In this document: piece after piece, positions 42,849 to 55,425 of the stretch
Position numbering within the stretch: the first letter of the stretch is position 1
Layout of the letters: each line of letters opens with the position of its first letter
Source of the DNA: Osedax fenrisi
Lineage: Eukaryota > Annelida > Polychaeta > Sabellida > Siboglinidae
Assembly (NCBI GenBank): GCA_964019155.1
Contig: OZ025243.1
Coordinates: forward strand, 89,011,579-89,075,578
Direction: 5' to 3'
Length of the DNA stretch: 64,000 nucleotides
The notes under the pieces: model-generated
What the model was told of the DNA's origin: nothing
What the model saw: the letters and a program-made list of their open reading frames with translations, nothing else
Databases searched by the model: none
Program-made: the position numbers and the translations under genes

Positions 42849-44169
42849 TTATAATATTGACATTAAATAATCTCGTATATGCGTCTCACCCGATTGTGTT
42901 CCATCTCTTCCATTTTCCGTCTCAGGTACACTATCCTCCGTTTCAAAATCCCAAACATTGGTATCATCCGTATCAATACAAAGATTATGTAAAATAAAAC
43001 ATGCATAAATAATATAGGGTAAATTGTCCATCTTTGTATCTTGACGTTTGAGCAGTATTCTGAATCGGCATTTTAGTAATCCAAAAGCCTGCTCGATTGC
43101 CATCCGAGCACTCGACTGTCTAAAATTAAACCTATCTTTGTTCTCAGACAGATTTATACCGGGATAGGGTTTAACTACCCATGGTAAGGATGGATAAGCG
43201 GCATCTGCAATAATCACACGTCTTTCTTGGATCTATTATAATTATATATTTATTATACATACTTCTAGTGAAATTAACAAGTTAAATTTAATACAAACCG
43301 TTCTAAAAGTAGCATATAAATTGGAAAATATTCTTTTAAAATTTGAACGATTAAAAACCCGTGCATCATGTGCTTTTCCAGGAAATCCAATATAAACATC
43401 TATGAATCTAGAATGTAATTTGTATTATTAGTAATATAATTTAATACACATTAGTAACTTATACCTTTTCTTAGCATCGCACACAGCTTGCACGTTCATT
43501 GAATAGAAGTTTTTTCGATTATAATAATCTGGCTTATTTATTTGTGGAGCCATTATGGGGATGTGCGTACCATCAATAGCACCCAAACACTGAGGAAACC
43601 CTCTTCTCTCGAAGCCAGCTGTTAGATGTTGTATCCCTTCTTCAGATTCATCTAATTTGATAATTCTATGCAACAGTTTGCATATACTTCGTACTACCTA
43701 TAAATATAAAATTCAATTAACAAAATATATAATCTTATTTGATAGAAATTATTATATTTATTTAATCAATATTATTCATATTTATGTTACCTTATTTGTC
43801 CAATAAACTGCAGATTGAATACTCATGCAAAATATTTGGGCAATTGATCTGTATTCTAGATTAGTTGCCAGTCTCCAAAGGGTAACTCCAACTTTAATTT
43901 GCACACTTAGGATATTAATAGATCTAATGTCATTACTATTTATATCTTGACCTATACGATCACATATTGTATCGAATGTATTTCGTGTTACTCTGAAATT
44001 TTTTTTGAATTGAAGATCATTAAACTTTTCAATACAATCATTCCAAAATGTTAATGATGTGTTATAATTTATCCCTCCTCTTAATTCATCTTCTAAAACT
44101 GCATTTGCCAAATAAATTCCTAATACTTCACATATCTCGATGTCAAATTCTATTAGATTACGAAGTAAC
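42849..44169 (-). CDS. PIF/Harbinger transposase (DDE_Tnp_4), at least 4 exons
   Basis: Exons on the minus strand: 44169-43791, 43697-43465, 43407-43299 and 43232-42849; GT-AG and in phase throughout. About 367 residues are visible against about 350 for HARBI1. Exon 1 is the helical N-terminal region (FRVTRNTFDTICDRIG). Exon 2 carries LGAIDGTHIPI with the first catalytic Asp. Exon 3 carries GFPGKAHDARVF. Exon 4 carries IADAAYP (second Asp), RMAIEQAFGLLKCRFRIL (Glu) and HNLCID. The DDE triad is complete. No ATG is in frame in exon 1, which opens at a splice acceptor (44169), so a short 5' exon upstream is missing from this model. Confidence 0.92.
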
Positions 44170-44334
44170 CTGAGGGTGAAATATAAGATTAATAGGATTT
44201 AAATGGTTAATTATATTTTTGATATAAGATATATTTAATTTTAATGCAATTACTTAATATGTAAATTAAATATATATTCAATTATTATATAGGATATAAT
44301 ACAAATTATTTCATAAACCAATATAAAGCTTTGT

Positions 44335-44434
44335 ACTTGTATCGATAGACTTGTATCGCTATATACTTGTATCGATAGACTTGTATCGCTATATACTTGT
44401 ATCGCTAGACTTGTATCGCTATATACTTGTATTG
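44335..44434. repeat. 30-bp tandem repeat upstream of the transposase gene
   Basis: About 3.3 copies of ACTTGTATCGATAGACTTGT plus ATCGCTATAT, inside the Harbinger, where the first transposase exon or promoter is expected. Confidence 0.85.
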
Positions 44435-44640
44435 CAATAATCCCTTCACCGCTACACATAATCAATGAATAAATATATGTAATATAATTTTATTCTAATT
44501 TTTATAAGACATTAATATGATTCTGATTGTATATTGATTTTATTATTTCTAATTATATAATAATAAATTATTATTTTGTTTATAATGTGTATTTAATAAA
44601 TTACGTAGATAATATATAAAACAATAGTAATATAACATTA

Positions 44641-45253
44641 CACTCACTCACTCTCTCTCCCTCTCACTCTCCCTATCTCCCTCTCTCTCCCTCTCTCTCT
44701 CCCTCCCTCCCTCTCACTCTCTATCCCTCCCTCTCCCTCTCTCACTCTCACTCTCCCTCCCTCTCTCCCTCACTCTCTCTCTCCCTCCCTCTCACTCCCT
44801 CTCCCTCCCTATCTCACTCTCACTCCCTCTCTCACTCTCCCTCTCTCTCTCCCTCCCTCTCCCTCCATCTCTCACTCCCTCTCTCACTCTCCCTCTCACT
44901 CTCCCTCCCTCTCTCTCCCTCCCCTCCCTCTCTCCCTCTCCCTCTCCCTCCCTCTCTCACTCTCCCTCCCTCTCTCACTCTCCTTCCCTCTCCCTCTCAC
45001 TCTCCCTCCCTCTCTCCCTCACTCTCTCTCTCCCTCCCTCTCACTCTCCCTCCCTCTCTCTCCCTCCCTCTCTCTCTCCCTCTCACTCTCTCTCCCTCCC
45101 TCTCTCACTCTCCCTCCCTTTCTCACTCTCCCTCCCTCTCTCACTCTCCCTCCCTCTCTCCCTCTCCCTCACTCTCTCACTCTCCTTCCCTCTCCCTCTC
45201 ACTCTCCCTCACTCTCTCTCTCCCTCCCTCTCACTCCCTATCACTCCCTCTTT
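44641..45253. repeat. 613-bp polypyrimidine (CT-rich) tract
   Basis: The + strand is C/T with scattered A (CTCTCTCCCTCCCTCTCACT and the like) for over 600 bases. The complementary strand is almost all purine. Irregular repeats of CTCACTCTCCCTCCCTCTCT. It lies within the Harbinger, 0.5 kb upstream of the transposase. Confidence 0.95.
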
Positions 45254-45255
45254 CA

Positions 45256-45570
45256 ATTTTGTACGATTACTATCTAATTATAATTGAAAATACATTAGAT
45301 ACAATTTTTATTCATAGTGAAATTAGTATATAAAATTGATTTATATTAATTTTGTACGATTACTATCTAATTATAATTGAAAATACATTGGATACAATTT
45401 TTATTCATAGTGGAAGTAGTATATAAAATTGATTTATATTAATTTTGTACGATTACTATCTAATTATAATTGAAAATACATTTGGTACAATTTTTATTCA
45501 TAGTGAAATTAGTATATAAAATTGATTTATATTAATTTTGTACGAGATCTATCTAATTATAATTTTGTTT
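45256..45570. repeat. 93-bp tandem repeat, about 3.3 copies
   Basis: Units start at GTACGATTACTATCTAATTA; copies at 45261, 45354, 45447 and, partial, 45540. Only a few substitutions between copies. Within the Harbinger. Confidence 0.93.
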
Positions 45571-46620
45571 TTAAATATTGTTATATTTGTAATGTTAATT
45601 AGTTTATTATTTTATTTCAAATTAATTATCTTTTACTTACAGAGAACATTTAATTTAAAAGAAAAACTAATGATAAATGAACTAATTGGTTTCTTTTCTC
45701 TTAAGAGTAAAATATAGAAAGTATTTAAAAATATGTCATCAATAAAATTATATGTATCTCAAATAATTTATTTATTATTTCATCAATGCATATATTATTC
45801 AATATTGCAGTAATAACAGTTAAATGTTAAGTTTATATGTAACTATTAGTTTATTACTTTGAATATAGTATTATATTTATCTTTAAATACAATATTTATA
45901 TGATGATTAAAGGTATGATTTAACACTTTTATATATAATATATTTATATCCTATTAGGTGATATATTATCCTATATAGTGATTATTAATATAAGTATAAT
46001 ATTTATTTAATGTATAATTACAATAAATAAAATATAGTATAATGCAAGTATTTGAAGTTTATAAAATCATTAAATTAAATAAATTAAATATAGTATAATA
46101 ATTATAATAATGCAAGTATTTTAAGTTTATAAAATCATAAAATTAAATAATACCCAATAATTGAATTATAAGCCTACTTTTTACAATAATTTTTATGAAA
46201 ATATCATACATGAAATTATTATAATTTCTTTATTAATAAAGTAATTAAAAATTAATTATTATAATTATTATAATAATAATTATATAATTTTCTATTAAGT
46301 TATCTTATATGTACTATAATGGTGGTATACATCGTTTATTGTTATAATAAATTATTAAATATTTATAGTTTGAAATAAATAATCTATTATATTTACTATA
46401 ATGGTAATATTCCTATTACTATTAATTAAATTAATATATTTATATAAATATATATTATATATAATTTATACCTATCGTTATTCATATTTGTATATAAGTA
46501 TACGTTTGTACAGATTCTTTAAATTAGATAATAACTTGTAATTTAAAAATATAAACAGATATCCATGGAGATATATTATTGTAATATATCTTATTTTCTT
46601 TGTCAATTATATTTTATTTC
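45571..46620. other. Harbinger right-hand non-coding part
   Basis: AT-rich, without ORFs or recognisable motifs until the subterminal array at about 46640. Confidence 0.6.
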
Positions 46621-46639
46621 GGATTTGATTGATAAGTGA

Positions 46640-46744
46640 CGGGTGGAGTGGAGTTTAGAGTTTAGAGTATTTAAAGTGACCGATAGCGCACAACTCAGTA
46701 GAGTTTAGAGTGGAGTTTAGAGTAAAGTGACCGATAGTGCACCC
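46640..46744. promoter_or_regulatory. Harbinger right TIR and subterminal array
   Basis: GGAGTGGAGTTTAGAGTTTA, an inner copy of the end (AAAGTGACCGATAGCGCA at about 46674), then GTAGAGTTTAGAGTGGAGTT and the terminal GTGACCGATAGTGCACCC. The inner partial copy of the TIR is not matched at the left end. Confidence 0.75.
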
Positions 46745-47262
46745 ATAGTAAATGTGATTAAAAAACTCATTTATTTGTTACTGATACTGCATTTCGTTAG
46801 ATTGAAGATGAGGCCGTATTATTGGCGATTTTAATTTATTAACATGTACGTCTTGTAAGGCTTCTAATATCATAATAGTATCTGCAATATTGATTATATA
46901 TGGAGGGTATTGGGTATACATGGTGAGTTGCGCATCATGGCTCCTATTTTTTACTGAAACATATCTTGGAATAGACTCAACCCAAATGGAATACGTTTAA
47001 ACCGAGATCTCCCTATACAGGTAGTTAGTAGAATTGATTGATCATCTGTCATGACTGATATGTACCTATATGTATCTCTTGAGCGAACGTCTTATTTCGA
47101 GAATACAGCTACATCTTAAAGGATATGGTTAATTTCATCTAGTAGGTCACCTATTTCATCTATTCTCAATACATGATGTGGATTTCGGATTTCATGGTCC
47201 ATATCTTTGGGATCAATGGATATTCGAATATTTCCTGACCTTTTTTTACGTAGGTAAACTCG
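46745..47262 (-). pseudogene. Gypsy reverse transcriptase fragment, right of Harbinger
   Basis: Antisense reading: GNIRISIDPKDMDHEI (about 47228-47180), RIDEIGDLLDEI, then SRFKRIPFGLSLFQDMFQ (about 47010-46955) and LIFNLTKCSI (about 46815-46785). This is the order of Gypsy RT boxes. The YxDD box region is damaged. Stops are frequent. Continues at 40386 across the Harbinger. Confidence 0.85.
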
Positions 47263-48255
47263 ATATCAATTCTGTTGATAAAGTAACTATGCATAAGACA
47301 TTTGTTAGACCATCCTAATAGAACTATTTATTATCTTATACTTACTATTAGTGATTAGGATATTAGTGATAGTAATATATATATATATATATATATATAT
47401 ACATTTTCTCTATGTAGTAAAAAAAATAATGTTATTTAATTTTTCTATTACGCAATCACAAAAGTAATCAAGTTTGTATTTAACATATTTTGTATAATGT
47501 AGTCACATAAAATAAAAATAATACTTTAGAATCTTATATATCAGGACATTTTTTTCATTTATTATGCAATAATAACCCAATAGCTTTTATTTCCTTTAAT
47601 GAATATTTATAAGATTTTCATTGTATATAATCAATATATAGCTAATACGATGTTAACATCAATTTAATAATATAATACAATTGTAGATACTGTATATATA
47701 CAATTAGGTTCCAAAAACAGGCACAAATATATGTTTTAATATTTTATCAGTAAAAATGTAATAGATCTAATTGTATTAACGTATACTAGATATACGACAG
47801 TCATAATAACATAATAGTAAAAATATACGAATGTTATCTTCATAATAAAAGAATTATTTAATATATATATATATAAAATATTATATATATATATATTTAT
47901 ATTTATTTTAAATATATTTAAATAAAAACAAATTGTTTACACAATCTCAAAAGCTAAACTTATTCTAAACACAGTAATTCCCTGTAATACCCACGTAACG
48001 GAGCAAATGTTACGCCTATGTCATTTAACACTTTCCCCCCCAGCGTAAAAATCCTTCCCGATGGTCACATGACTACAACATGGCGATATTTCACTAAATA
48101 TACAGACAAATCGATTTAAATTTAAACCACATACCTAACTAATTTGGAAAAATTCAACTTTTAATTATTCATTATAAGAAAGTAATGCACATATATAAAG
48201 TAGAACACATATGGTGTTAATAATACCAGATTAAACGACAATAAATTAATATTTT
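47263..48255. other. AT-rich spacer, no gene seen
   Basis: Includes short (TA)n tracts and a less AT-rich patch (about 47975-48075). No frame or RNA gene recognised. Confidence 0.5.
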
Positions 48256-48746
48256 GGACACCCTATAACCAATTAGCGTGAAGCGTTTTCATAAAAATCG
48301 CGTGCGTTATAATATTAATACCACCAATAAAGCTACCATTTTTATTATTTAGATACTTAAATTGAATTATTAATTAAAAAAATAATAAAAATAAATCAAT
48401 TATTAACTAATTATATTAGAATAAATTGTTCATAAAATTAATTATAAATAATGTAATTGTAATTTGTCTTATTGATTAATTGTCTTATTAATTTATTAAT
48501 AATATATAGTTTATCTAGTGGTATATAGGGTGTCCGTACTATAACACAGGATGTTCATATTCGGAAAAGGGTACCGAATACGGACACCCCCTTTATCTAT
48601 GGAATTAAAAAATAAAATAAAATTTTAAAATCACAATAATATCTATAATCATATAATATTAATATTTAATTTTTGAATACAAATAATGAATCATACAATG
48701 TTAAGACCATTTATTGTCAAAGTGTCCGCATTAGTTTACTTTCCCC
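48256..48746. mobile_element. Half-length GGGGARAG element, inverted
   Basis: Ends GTTTACTTTCCCC|TA at the right. At the left it begins GGACACCCTATAACCAATTA, close to the inner point where the 26508 copy stops. It therefore covers the same roughly 490-bp half as 26508-26999, in opposite orientation. Confidence 0.75.
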
Positions 48747-48759
48747 TAGTAAGTATACT

Positions 48760-49145
48760 GGTATGGTTAAAGGGGATCATCTCAAGGTATTAATGGACTT
48801 GGCACATCCATACTGAAAGTTGGTAGTCATATACCATTCGTTCGTTGTGGTCGACTTATTTGTATCTATTATTTTAACTTTATTTTTACTTATATATAAT
48901 ACTTATATGTTTAATATTTATTCGTATTATAACTATTTTAATATTTAAAAGTTTACTTTATATTTTACTTTTCTTTTGAAATTTGAAATTTTATTTTACT
49001 CTAATTTTACTTTAATATGTTTTTTTTCCATTACTTATGCTGTTAGATATCTCGATAAGTTCAGTGAACTTCTGTATCTACCTGGGTTCACCTTCATTTA
49101 TTATGAGGAACCACTCTGATTATTATTATTATTATTTGAGGTGCA
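48760..49145 (+). repeat. LINE/SINE 3' end with (ATT)n tail
   Basis: GTTCAGTGAACTTCTGTATC and a CTACCTGGGTTCACC segment, then (ATT)n at about 49118-49136. The layout is of a retroposon 3' end with a simple-repeat tail. Family unknown. Confidence 0.45.
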
Positions 49146-49149
49146 CTAT

Positions 49150-49599
49150 GCTGGTAATTAGGGTAAGTTTATTAATGTTTTCGTATATAAATATATCTGT
49201 ATGATTGATACATTGATCGACTATTCCATGATGTAAATGTTGTTACTTTTTAATTTTTTGTGATTTTTTATTTTTTCGATTCTAAACGGAATGTTCTAAC
49301 GTTCATAACGGATGTATTTAATATATTTCTGAATTTTAATAATTTGTTTTTAGCCCTAATGTATTTGTTGTCAGGTATATATCTTCCTATCGGGATTGTA
49401 GATATACCATCATTTTGGATTTAGTTTTGATCCACATCTACATTCGTAAGCTTGGTGGTGTTGTATGCAGGGGTTTTAACCATAGAGCTGTTTGTTGTAA
49501 ATGTCATAATTGGGTTATCTTTGCTTATATACCAATATTGGTTAAAACTCCTAATGTCGGTTACTTCCATTTAGTCAGACATCTCAACCCTAACTGTAG
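49150..49599 (+). repeat. Dispersed repeat, likely 5' part of the RTE LINE
   Basis: Matches 10549-11060. An open stretch (49415 on) reads IYIRKLGGVVCRGFNHRAV, but it runs through a repeat and has no recognised domain. Confidence 0.55.
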
Positions 49600-50708
49600 A
49601 ATATTAATGGACAAATATATGGATCAACAACGGCAAGTCTTTCACAATTTATTGATTTTAATAATGCCTTCGATAGAGTGTGGTATGAGGGTTTGTAGCA
49701 TGTGATGTCTGAATTTGGCATAGGCAACGACCTGATAAAAATACTAAGTTACTTTATAACTTAGCAAAAAGTTCTGAACTATTAAAAAACTAGATAGGAA
49801 CATATTTCAATAGGATAGTAAGTGTTAGACATGGTTGCTTACTATCTCCAGTTTTATTCAACATATTTCTAGAAAGAATAATACAAGACTCTCTAGAAGA
49901 CCAATCGTCGATTATAGTAATAGGAGGTAGAAAAATAAATAACTTGAGATTCGCTGATGATATAGATCTCATAGCTGGTTCAGAAAGTGAACTACAAATT
50001 CTAACTCCTTAGAAAAAGACTCGACAGAATATGGTATGGAAATCAGCCATAAAAAAAGCAAAATACTGGTAAATGGGGAATATTCAACGCAACATGTGAT
50101 TAATATGTACAGCAAACAAATTGAAAATGTACAAAACTTTAAATATCTGAGAGCAATGCTCACTGACACCGGCAATTCAAAGAAACAAATCCGAATAAGA
50201 TTAGCAACAGCAGTTACAGCACTAGTAAAATTAGAGAAGATCTAGCGTGGCGGAGAAATTTATTTTAAACTAAAATACAGACTCAACACCTCTTTGGTTC
50301 TTTCAACTATGTTGTATAGCTGTGAAAACTGGACTTCACTGGAATAATCTAAGACGAAGATAAGAGGATTGAATCGTTTTAAATATAAGTTACAAATAAA
50401 GAAAAACAAATATATTTGTGAGCAATTAGATAATAAAAAAAGTCGGCCCATATATGTACCCCTTCTGGATATCATCATGAGAAGAAAAATGACCATGTTT
50501 GGAAATATAACTCGTCACGATTCGTTAGGCATCACTATTATTCATGGATATGTTGAAGGCAAAAGAAAAAGAGGAAGACCGAAGAGAAATTGGATGAATG
50601 ATATATTAGAATTCTATTTTCTAGCTAATAAAATAAAGTAGAATTATTTTGTAATCTTCTTTTTTGTCCGGGAATCAATAAAAAGAATCCCGAAATAAGC
50701 AAGTAAGT
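49600..50708 (+). pseudogene. RTE-type LINE, decayed
   Basis: In order, with frame changes: QQRQVFHNFIDFNNAFDRVW style first RT box (about 49630-49690), VSVRHGCLLSPVLFNIFLER (about 49815-49880), RFADDIDLIAGSE (about 49948-49985), NVQNFKYLRAMLTDTGNS (about 50125-50180), TMLYSCENWTS (about 50307-50340) and GYVEGKRKRGRPKRNW (about 50549-50600). The YADD-type active site is present (FADD). A CGGGAATC...GATTCCCG-like hairpin and AAGTAAGTAA tail close it. At least four frame breaks; not active. Confidence 0.88.
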
Positions 50709-51707
50709 AACATTTTTTAAACTAGAAAATCAAAAACATAAATATCCAGATATGTATAATTATATAAATAATAATGTAATGAATATGTAATATATAATAT
50801 ATATTATTATAATAAGTATAGTATATTTAATATAAGATTTTTTAGAAACCAACAATTTAAAAATAAGTTTATTTATATATCCATATAAATGTTCTTACAA
50901 TAACTTACGTCTTATCCTAAGGGGCAACTCAAGGGCGGCGAGCATATACGGCAATTTCCCGGAGTCCAACATTTTGGGTGGTCCATGAATTATTAGAGAC
51001 ATTTTTTTTTACTATTTATATAAACAAAATTAATTTTTCTTAACTGTATTTTTCGTAAATATCTATTTTCTTATATATTATTAATTATAATTAAAAAAAT
51101 GTTATAATATAATACATTAATTAAATATGAGTCATTTTAAAAGTAAATTTTACAAAAATTTAAAATTGTATACGAATATATGGTGCAAGTACAATAAAGT
51201 GTCGGATAACGTGCTAATAATGATCACCATAGACCACCTCACGCATCTCTGATTGTCAATTGAATTAGTATGACATGAATTGATAAATAATTATTGATAA
51301 ACTAGAAAGCGATAAATAATACTAGTGAAACGTAATAAGGGAATATTAAACACTATAGATTACGAATAAAAAAAATATTATACTCATTTTATTAAAATTA
51401 AATATGATTCAGATATATTTTAAATATAATTCCAGACATTTTTAAAGGATTGTATTGATTATAAATTACGAAAAAACAATATTTTATATAGATGTATAAT
51501 AGTAATTAAACTAATTAGATAATTTCAAAATCATTGATATCAAAATAATTAATTTTCTCTATCTACGCGAACGTATTAACAAATATTTTTCTTTTTATAG
51601 TGTATATATTTAAATTCTATCAAAAAGGTGATTATATTTGTCAACAGACTTTTTTATTTCAACCATATTACAGATATAAATTATATTTATATTTGTTTAA
51701 ATGCATA

Positions 51708-51751
<44 letters not shown>

Positions 51752-51974
51752 GTAAACTATATTATATAACTAAAAAATGTATAAATAAATTTAAAAAATA
51801 TGAAAATGAGAATAAAACTATCTTACTTCTGATTGATTGTTCATCAGCCAATACTCCCTTAAATCGAGAGGCCAGCACTTGTTAAGGATGATGCATTAAC
51901 GTAGTACACGTATTTAGGGTACTATACTATAGTAACTATAGTGGTACTATAGTGGTATATAACTGATACGGAAT
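50709..51974. other. AT-rich spacer, no gene seen
   Basis: A (TA)n at about 51712-51746 and a short less AT-rich patch near 50920-50980. No coding or RNA signal recognised. Confidence 0.5.
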
Positions 51975-52307
51975 GACTAATGACTTATTAATGCTCTCTC
52001 ATGCATCGCTAACATTAATGTTATCAATGAATTTAATCATGAATTTAATCATGATATTGTTATACTTACGGAAAGCTGGCTTAATGATGATTCATCTCCA
52101 GTGATAGCTGAGCTTATGAATAACTCATATTGCTTTCAACATACATCTCGTGAAGGATCTAAAACTGGAGGCGGAGTTGGTATTCTATATATATAGTACA
52201 TCAATTAAACTTCTAAGTTATACAAAGTATCCTATATCTAGTTGTGAATGCTCTATAGTTTCATTATATACAGCTTTAAATAACACTATAAAGTTTATAA
52301 TCATATA

Positions 52308-52933
52308 GGGGAGGGAAGGGTATTATGGCCGATATTTGTATTACCTTACAAGAAACAAAATATATCATACTAATATTGGATATTACGATCCAATAAGTTG
52401 TATATACAATTACAATATGTTGTTCTAAAAAATGGCTATCAACATTTACTCATTTAATTATTTGTATTCAAATCATTTGATTTTATTAAAAAGCAAATTT
52501 TCCGTATAAATAGAGATAAAATACACTAGTGCGGGTATTATGGTCGATAGTTCCGAAATAGCCACTAGGATCGCATCATGTATTCAAATACGCACTATTT
52601 TTATAATTAGAAAATAAAATACATAGTATCAGATATCAAGATACACACGCACTTTTATAATAAATATAAAAATAATTAATCGTTATCCCATTTAGTTTTA
52701 CTTATATCAGCTACAAACGTTTTTTTCGATAAAAATTACGATTATTTGATTTTTTTCTCTAATCAAAAATCAATAATTAATATTGATATAAATATAAAAT
52801 GATGTACACTATCATTCTTAGAATTCAATTATCTACATTTTTCGTATATATCATTTTTTAATAACTACAATGGTTCTTGAAATATCGTTATCGGCCACAA
52901 TACCCGCATCGGCCACAGTACCCTTCTCTCCCC
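52308..52933. mobile_element. TA-flanked GGGGARAG element inside the LINE
   Basis: 626 bp, from TA|GGGGAGGGAAGGGTATTATG to CAGTACCCTTCTCTCCCC|TA. Motif GGCCGATATT/ATCGGCC at both ends and GTCGATAGTT inside (about 52550). Removing it with one TA restores ATA TAT CGA CCC in the LINE's YRPP motif, so the borders and the TA duplication are exact. Confidence 0.92.
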
Positions 52934-53909
52934 TATCGACCCCCATCGAATAACTATATAACTTTTCTAGATGATTTTAATGATATTCTCACTTTGATTA
53001 AATTAAGTAATACAATTATTCTCGGTGATTTTAATTTCCAAGTTAATAAAAACAAAACTCCTTCGAAACAACGTATTTCATTATCAAAATCAAACTCATT
53101 ATATATATCAACATATGACTACACCAACTCATACATCTGGCAACATACTTGACCTAGTGTTTACAATAAATAGCCCTCAACTTATGATTAATATAACAAA
53201 TACTAACTTTTTAATTAATGATCATTATGCCATTACATTTACAATTAATACTCCAATAGAAAAATCTCAAATCAATAGAATCAACTACAGAAAAATTTCA
53301 AAGATACCAATTTATTTATTCACTTCTAATTTATCTTTATTAATATCTAATGAGACTACAATTAAGGAATTAAATAAGTATCTAATAGTTATGTTAAATC
53401 AATTTGCACCAACCAAATTAAAGATTATTAAAAGTTCTAAAAACAATTGGTTTAATAACGATACTATTTTGGCCAAAAGGGCTATGAGAATAAACGAACG
53501 CTATTTCTCAAAGTTTCCTTCTAATATCTCTCATAGAATCCACAAAATATTTCAAATATTCTATTGAATGTGCAAAGAAAAAATTCTATCTAAATGAAAT
53601 ACTTAATAACAGTAATAATATAAGAAAGTTATATTGTATTACAAATTCACTGTTAGGAAAAACTAAAAAGTCTATATTTCCAGATACCCCTTTAGAATTA
53701 TTATATTCTAATTTTGCTAATTTCTTCACTGAAAAATTTAAAAACTACGATTAACTTATACATTTACTTATAACCTACATTTCAATGTAACTCAGCAACA
53801 CTCAAACATAAGATTATCGTATTTTATTCTAACTAATTACGAACAAATTTTTGAATTAATTAACCATTCAAAATCTTCTGCTACACATGACCCAATACCG
53901 TTACTTCTA

Positions 53910-54431
53910 TTGAAAAAAATGTCACGTATGTTAACCATTCCAATTACATTAATCATAAATCGATCAATGTCTACAGGCATAGTACCTCCCGAACTTAAAC
54001 ATGCAATTATCTCACCAATATTAAAAAAAAATAAAACTAATCACAATTTACTTAATAACTATATACCTATATCACAATTACCTACCATAGCTAAGATTCT
54101 TGAACAAATTGTCTCCAACCAACTAAATAATTACCTCCTTACGAATAAACTAATTGACGACTATCAAAGTGCTTACCGCGTTAACCATAGTACCGAAACT
54201 ACTGTAATACACGTAATTGATAATATACTTAGATCTCTAGATGTTACTAAACCTATTCAACTACTTCTATTAGATATATCTGCAGCGTTTGATATGCTCG
54301 ACCACACAATTCTGTATACTAGACTTAATGATGGTCTGGATGAGATAGCCCTTGATTGGATGATATCTTTTATCTGTAATCGATTATTCTCTGTTAAAAC
54401 TGGGCAATTTTATTCAAAAATCATACTTTAG
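53910..54431 (+). pseudogene. LINE 1 reverse transcriptase, N-terminal half
   Basis: 173 open codons: RT boxes 0 to 3, including YQSAYRVNHSTET and the LLLDISAAFDMLDH box with the first catalytic Asp. A frame change at about 54430 separates it from the QGS and YADD boxes. Confidence 0.85.
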
Positions 54432-54754
54432 AATCAGATGTCCCTCAAGGTTCTGTTCTGGGACCTATTCTATTTCTGATCTACATAAAACCTTTATCAC
54501 CTATTATCAGGCAATTTGAACATATTAGATATCACCTGTATGCAGATGATATATTAATATATTCTACCTTATCTAGATATAGCTCTATGAATTGAATTAA
54601 TGTATCTAATTGTGCAAATGCTATATATATGGCTTAATGATAATAAGCTATCATTGAATACTTCAAAATCTGAATTATTAAACATTCCTATAAATGTTGA
54701 TAATTTCCCAATTATAAAAATTAATGGTACCGTAATAGAACTTAGTCTTAATAT

Positions 54755-54805
<51 letters not shown>

Positions 54806-54864
54806 CTATAGATACACCTATAGGTGTTATTTTTGATTCATATATCAAATTTAACACTCATATT

Positions 54865-55425
54865 ATGAGTTTATGCAAAAAAGCAAATCATCAATTATAT
54901 AATATCCGTCATATAAGAAATTATATTAATAAAAATACATGCCGTATTTTAATAAACTCTCTGGTTTTTTCTATTATTGATTACTGTAATTCAATATTAG
55001 TAGGTCTACCTAATTCACCTTTAATACCTATTAATAGAATTATAAGGTCCTCTGTACGACTCATTCACAGACAGCCTCGAACTGACCACACAAGCGTCTC
55101 TATCAAAATGAGGAGAGACCATATATTATCCACATCTCAGCGTTCTAAATATAGACTTTTGTGTATCATTCACAAAACCATGCGGATTGGTCAACCAGCA
55201 TATATTAGATCATGTCTAAATATTATTCAACCCCGCAGAACTCTGAGATCAAATCACGATACAACCCGACTAAGTGTACGCCTACCGAATCTATATCGCT
55301 CCGGAAATCGAGCTTTCACCTACTCGGCCCCAAGTAGGTGGAATTCCCTTCCCAGGAATATTCGAGGTATTCAAGATCATTCGACTTTTAAACATAACTT
55401 AAAATTATTGTTATTAAACAGTTGA
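54865..55425 (+). pseudogene. LINE 1 C-terminal region
   Basis: 186 codons open to the natural stop at 55423-55425. Contains LINSLVFSIIDYCNSILVGL and SAPSRWNSLPR, conserved in CR1/L2-like LINE C-termini. Confidence 0.85.

Larger units (their letters stand above)
40387..46744. mobile_element. Complete PIF/Harbinger DNA transposon, 6358 bp
   Basis: Both ends carry the perfect 18-bp inverted repeat GGGTGCACTATCGGTCAC. The flanks show a 3-bp duplication, ATA (40384-40386 and 46745-46747). Outside, two halves of one Gypsy pol frame are interrupted exactly here, which confirms the borders. Inside are a Myb-like gene (+ strand, 40717-42697) and a DDE transposase gene (- strand, 42849-44169), converging 3' to 3' as in known Harbingers. 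Subterminal arrays of GAGTGGAGTTTAGAGTAAA-like words lie at both ends. A 0.6-kb polypyrimidine tract and a 93-bp tandem repeat lie between the transposase 5' end and the right end. Both genes have open frames across all junctions, so it could be recently active. Confidence 0.95.
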
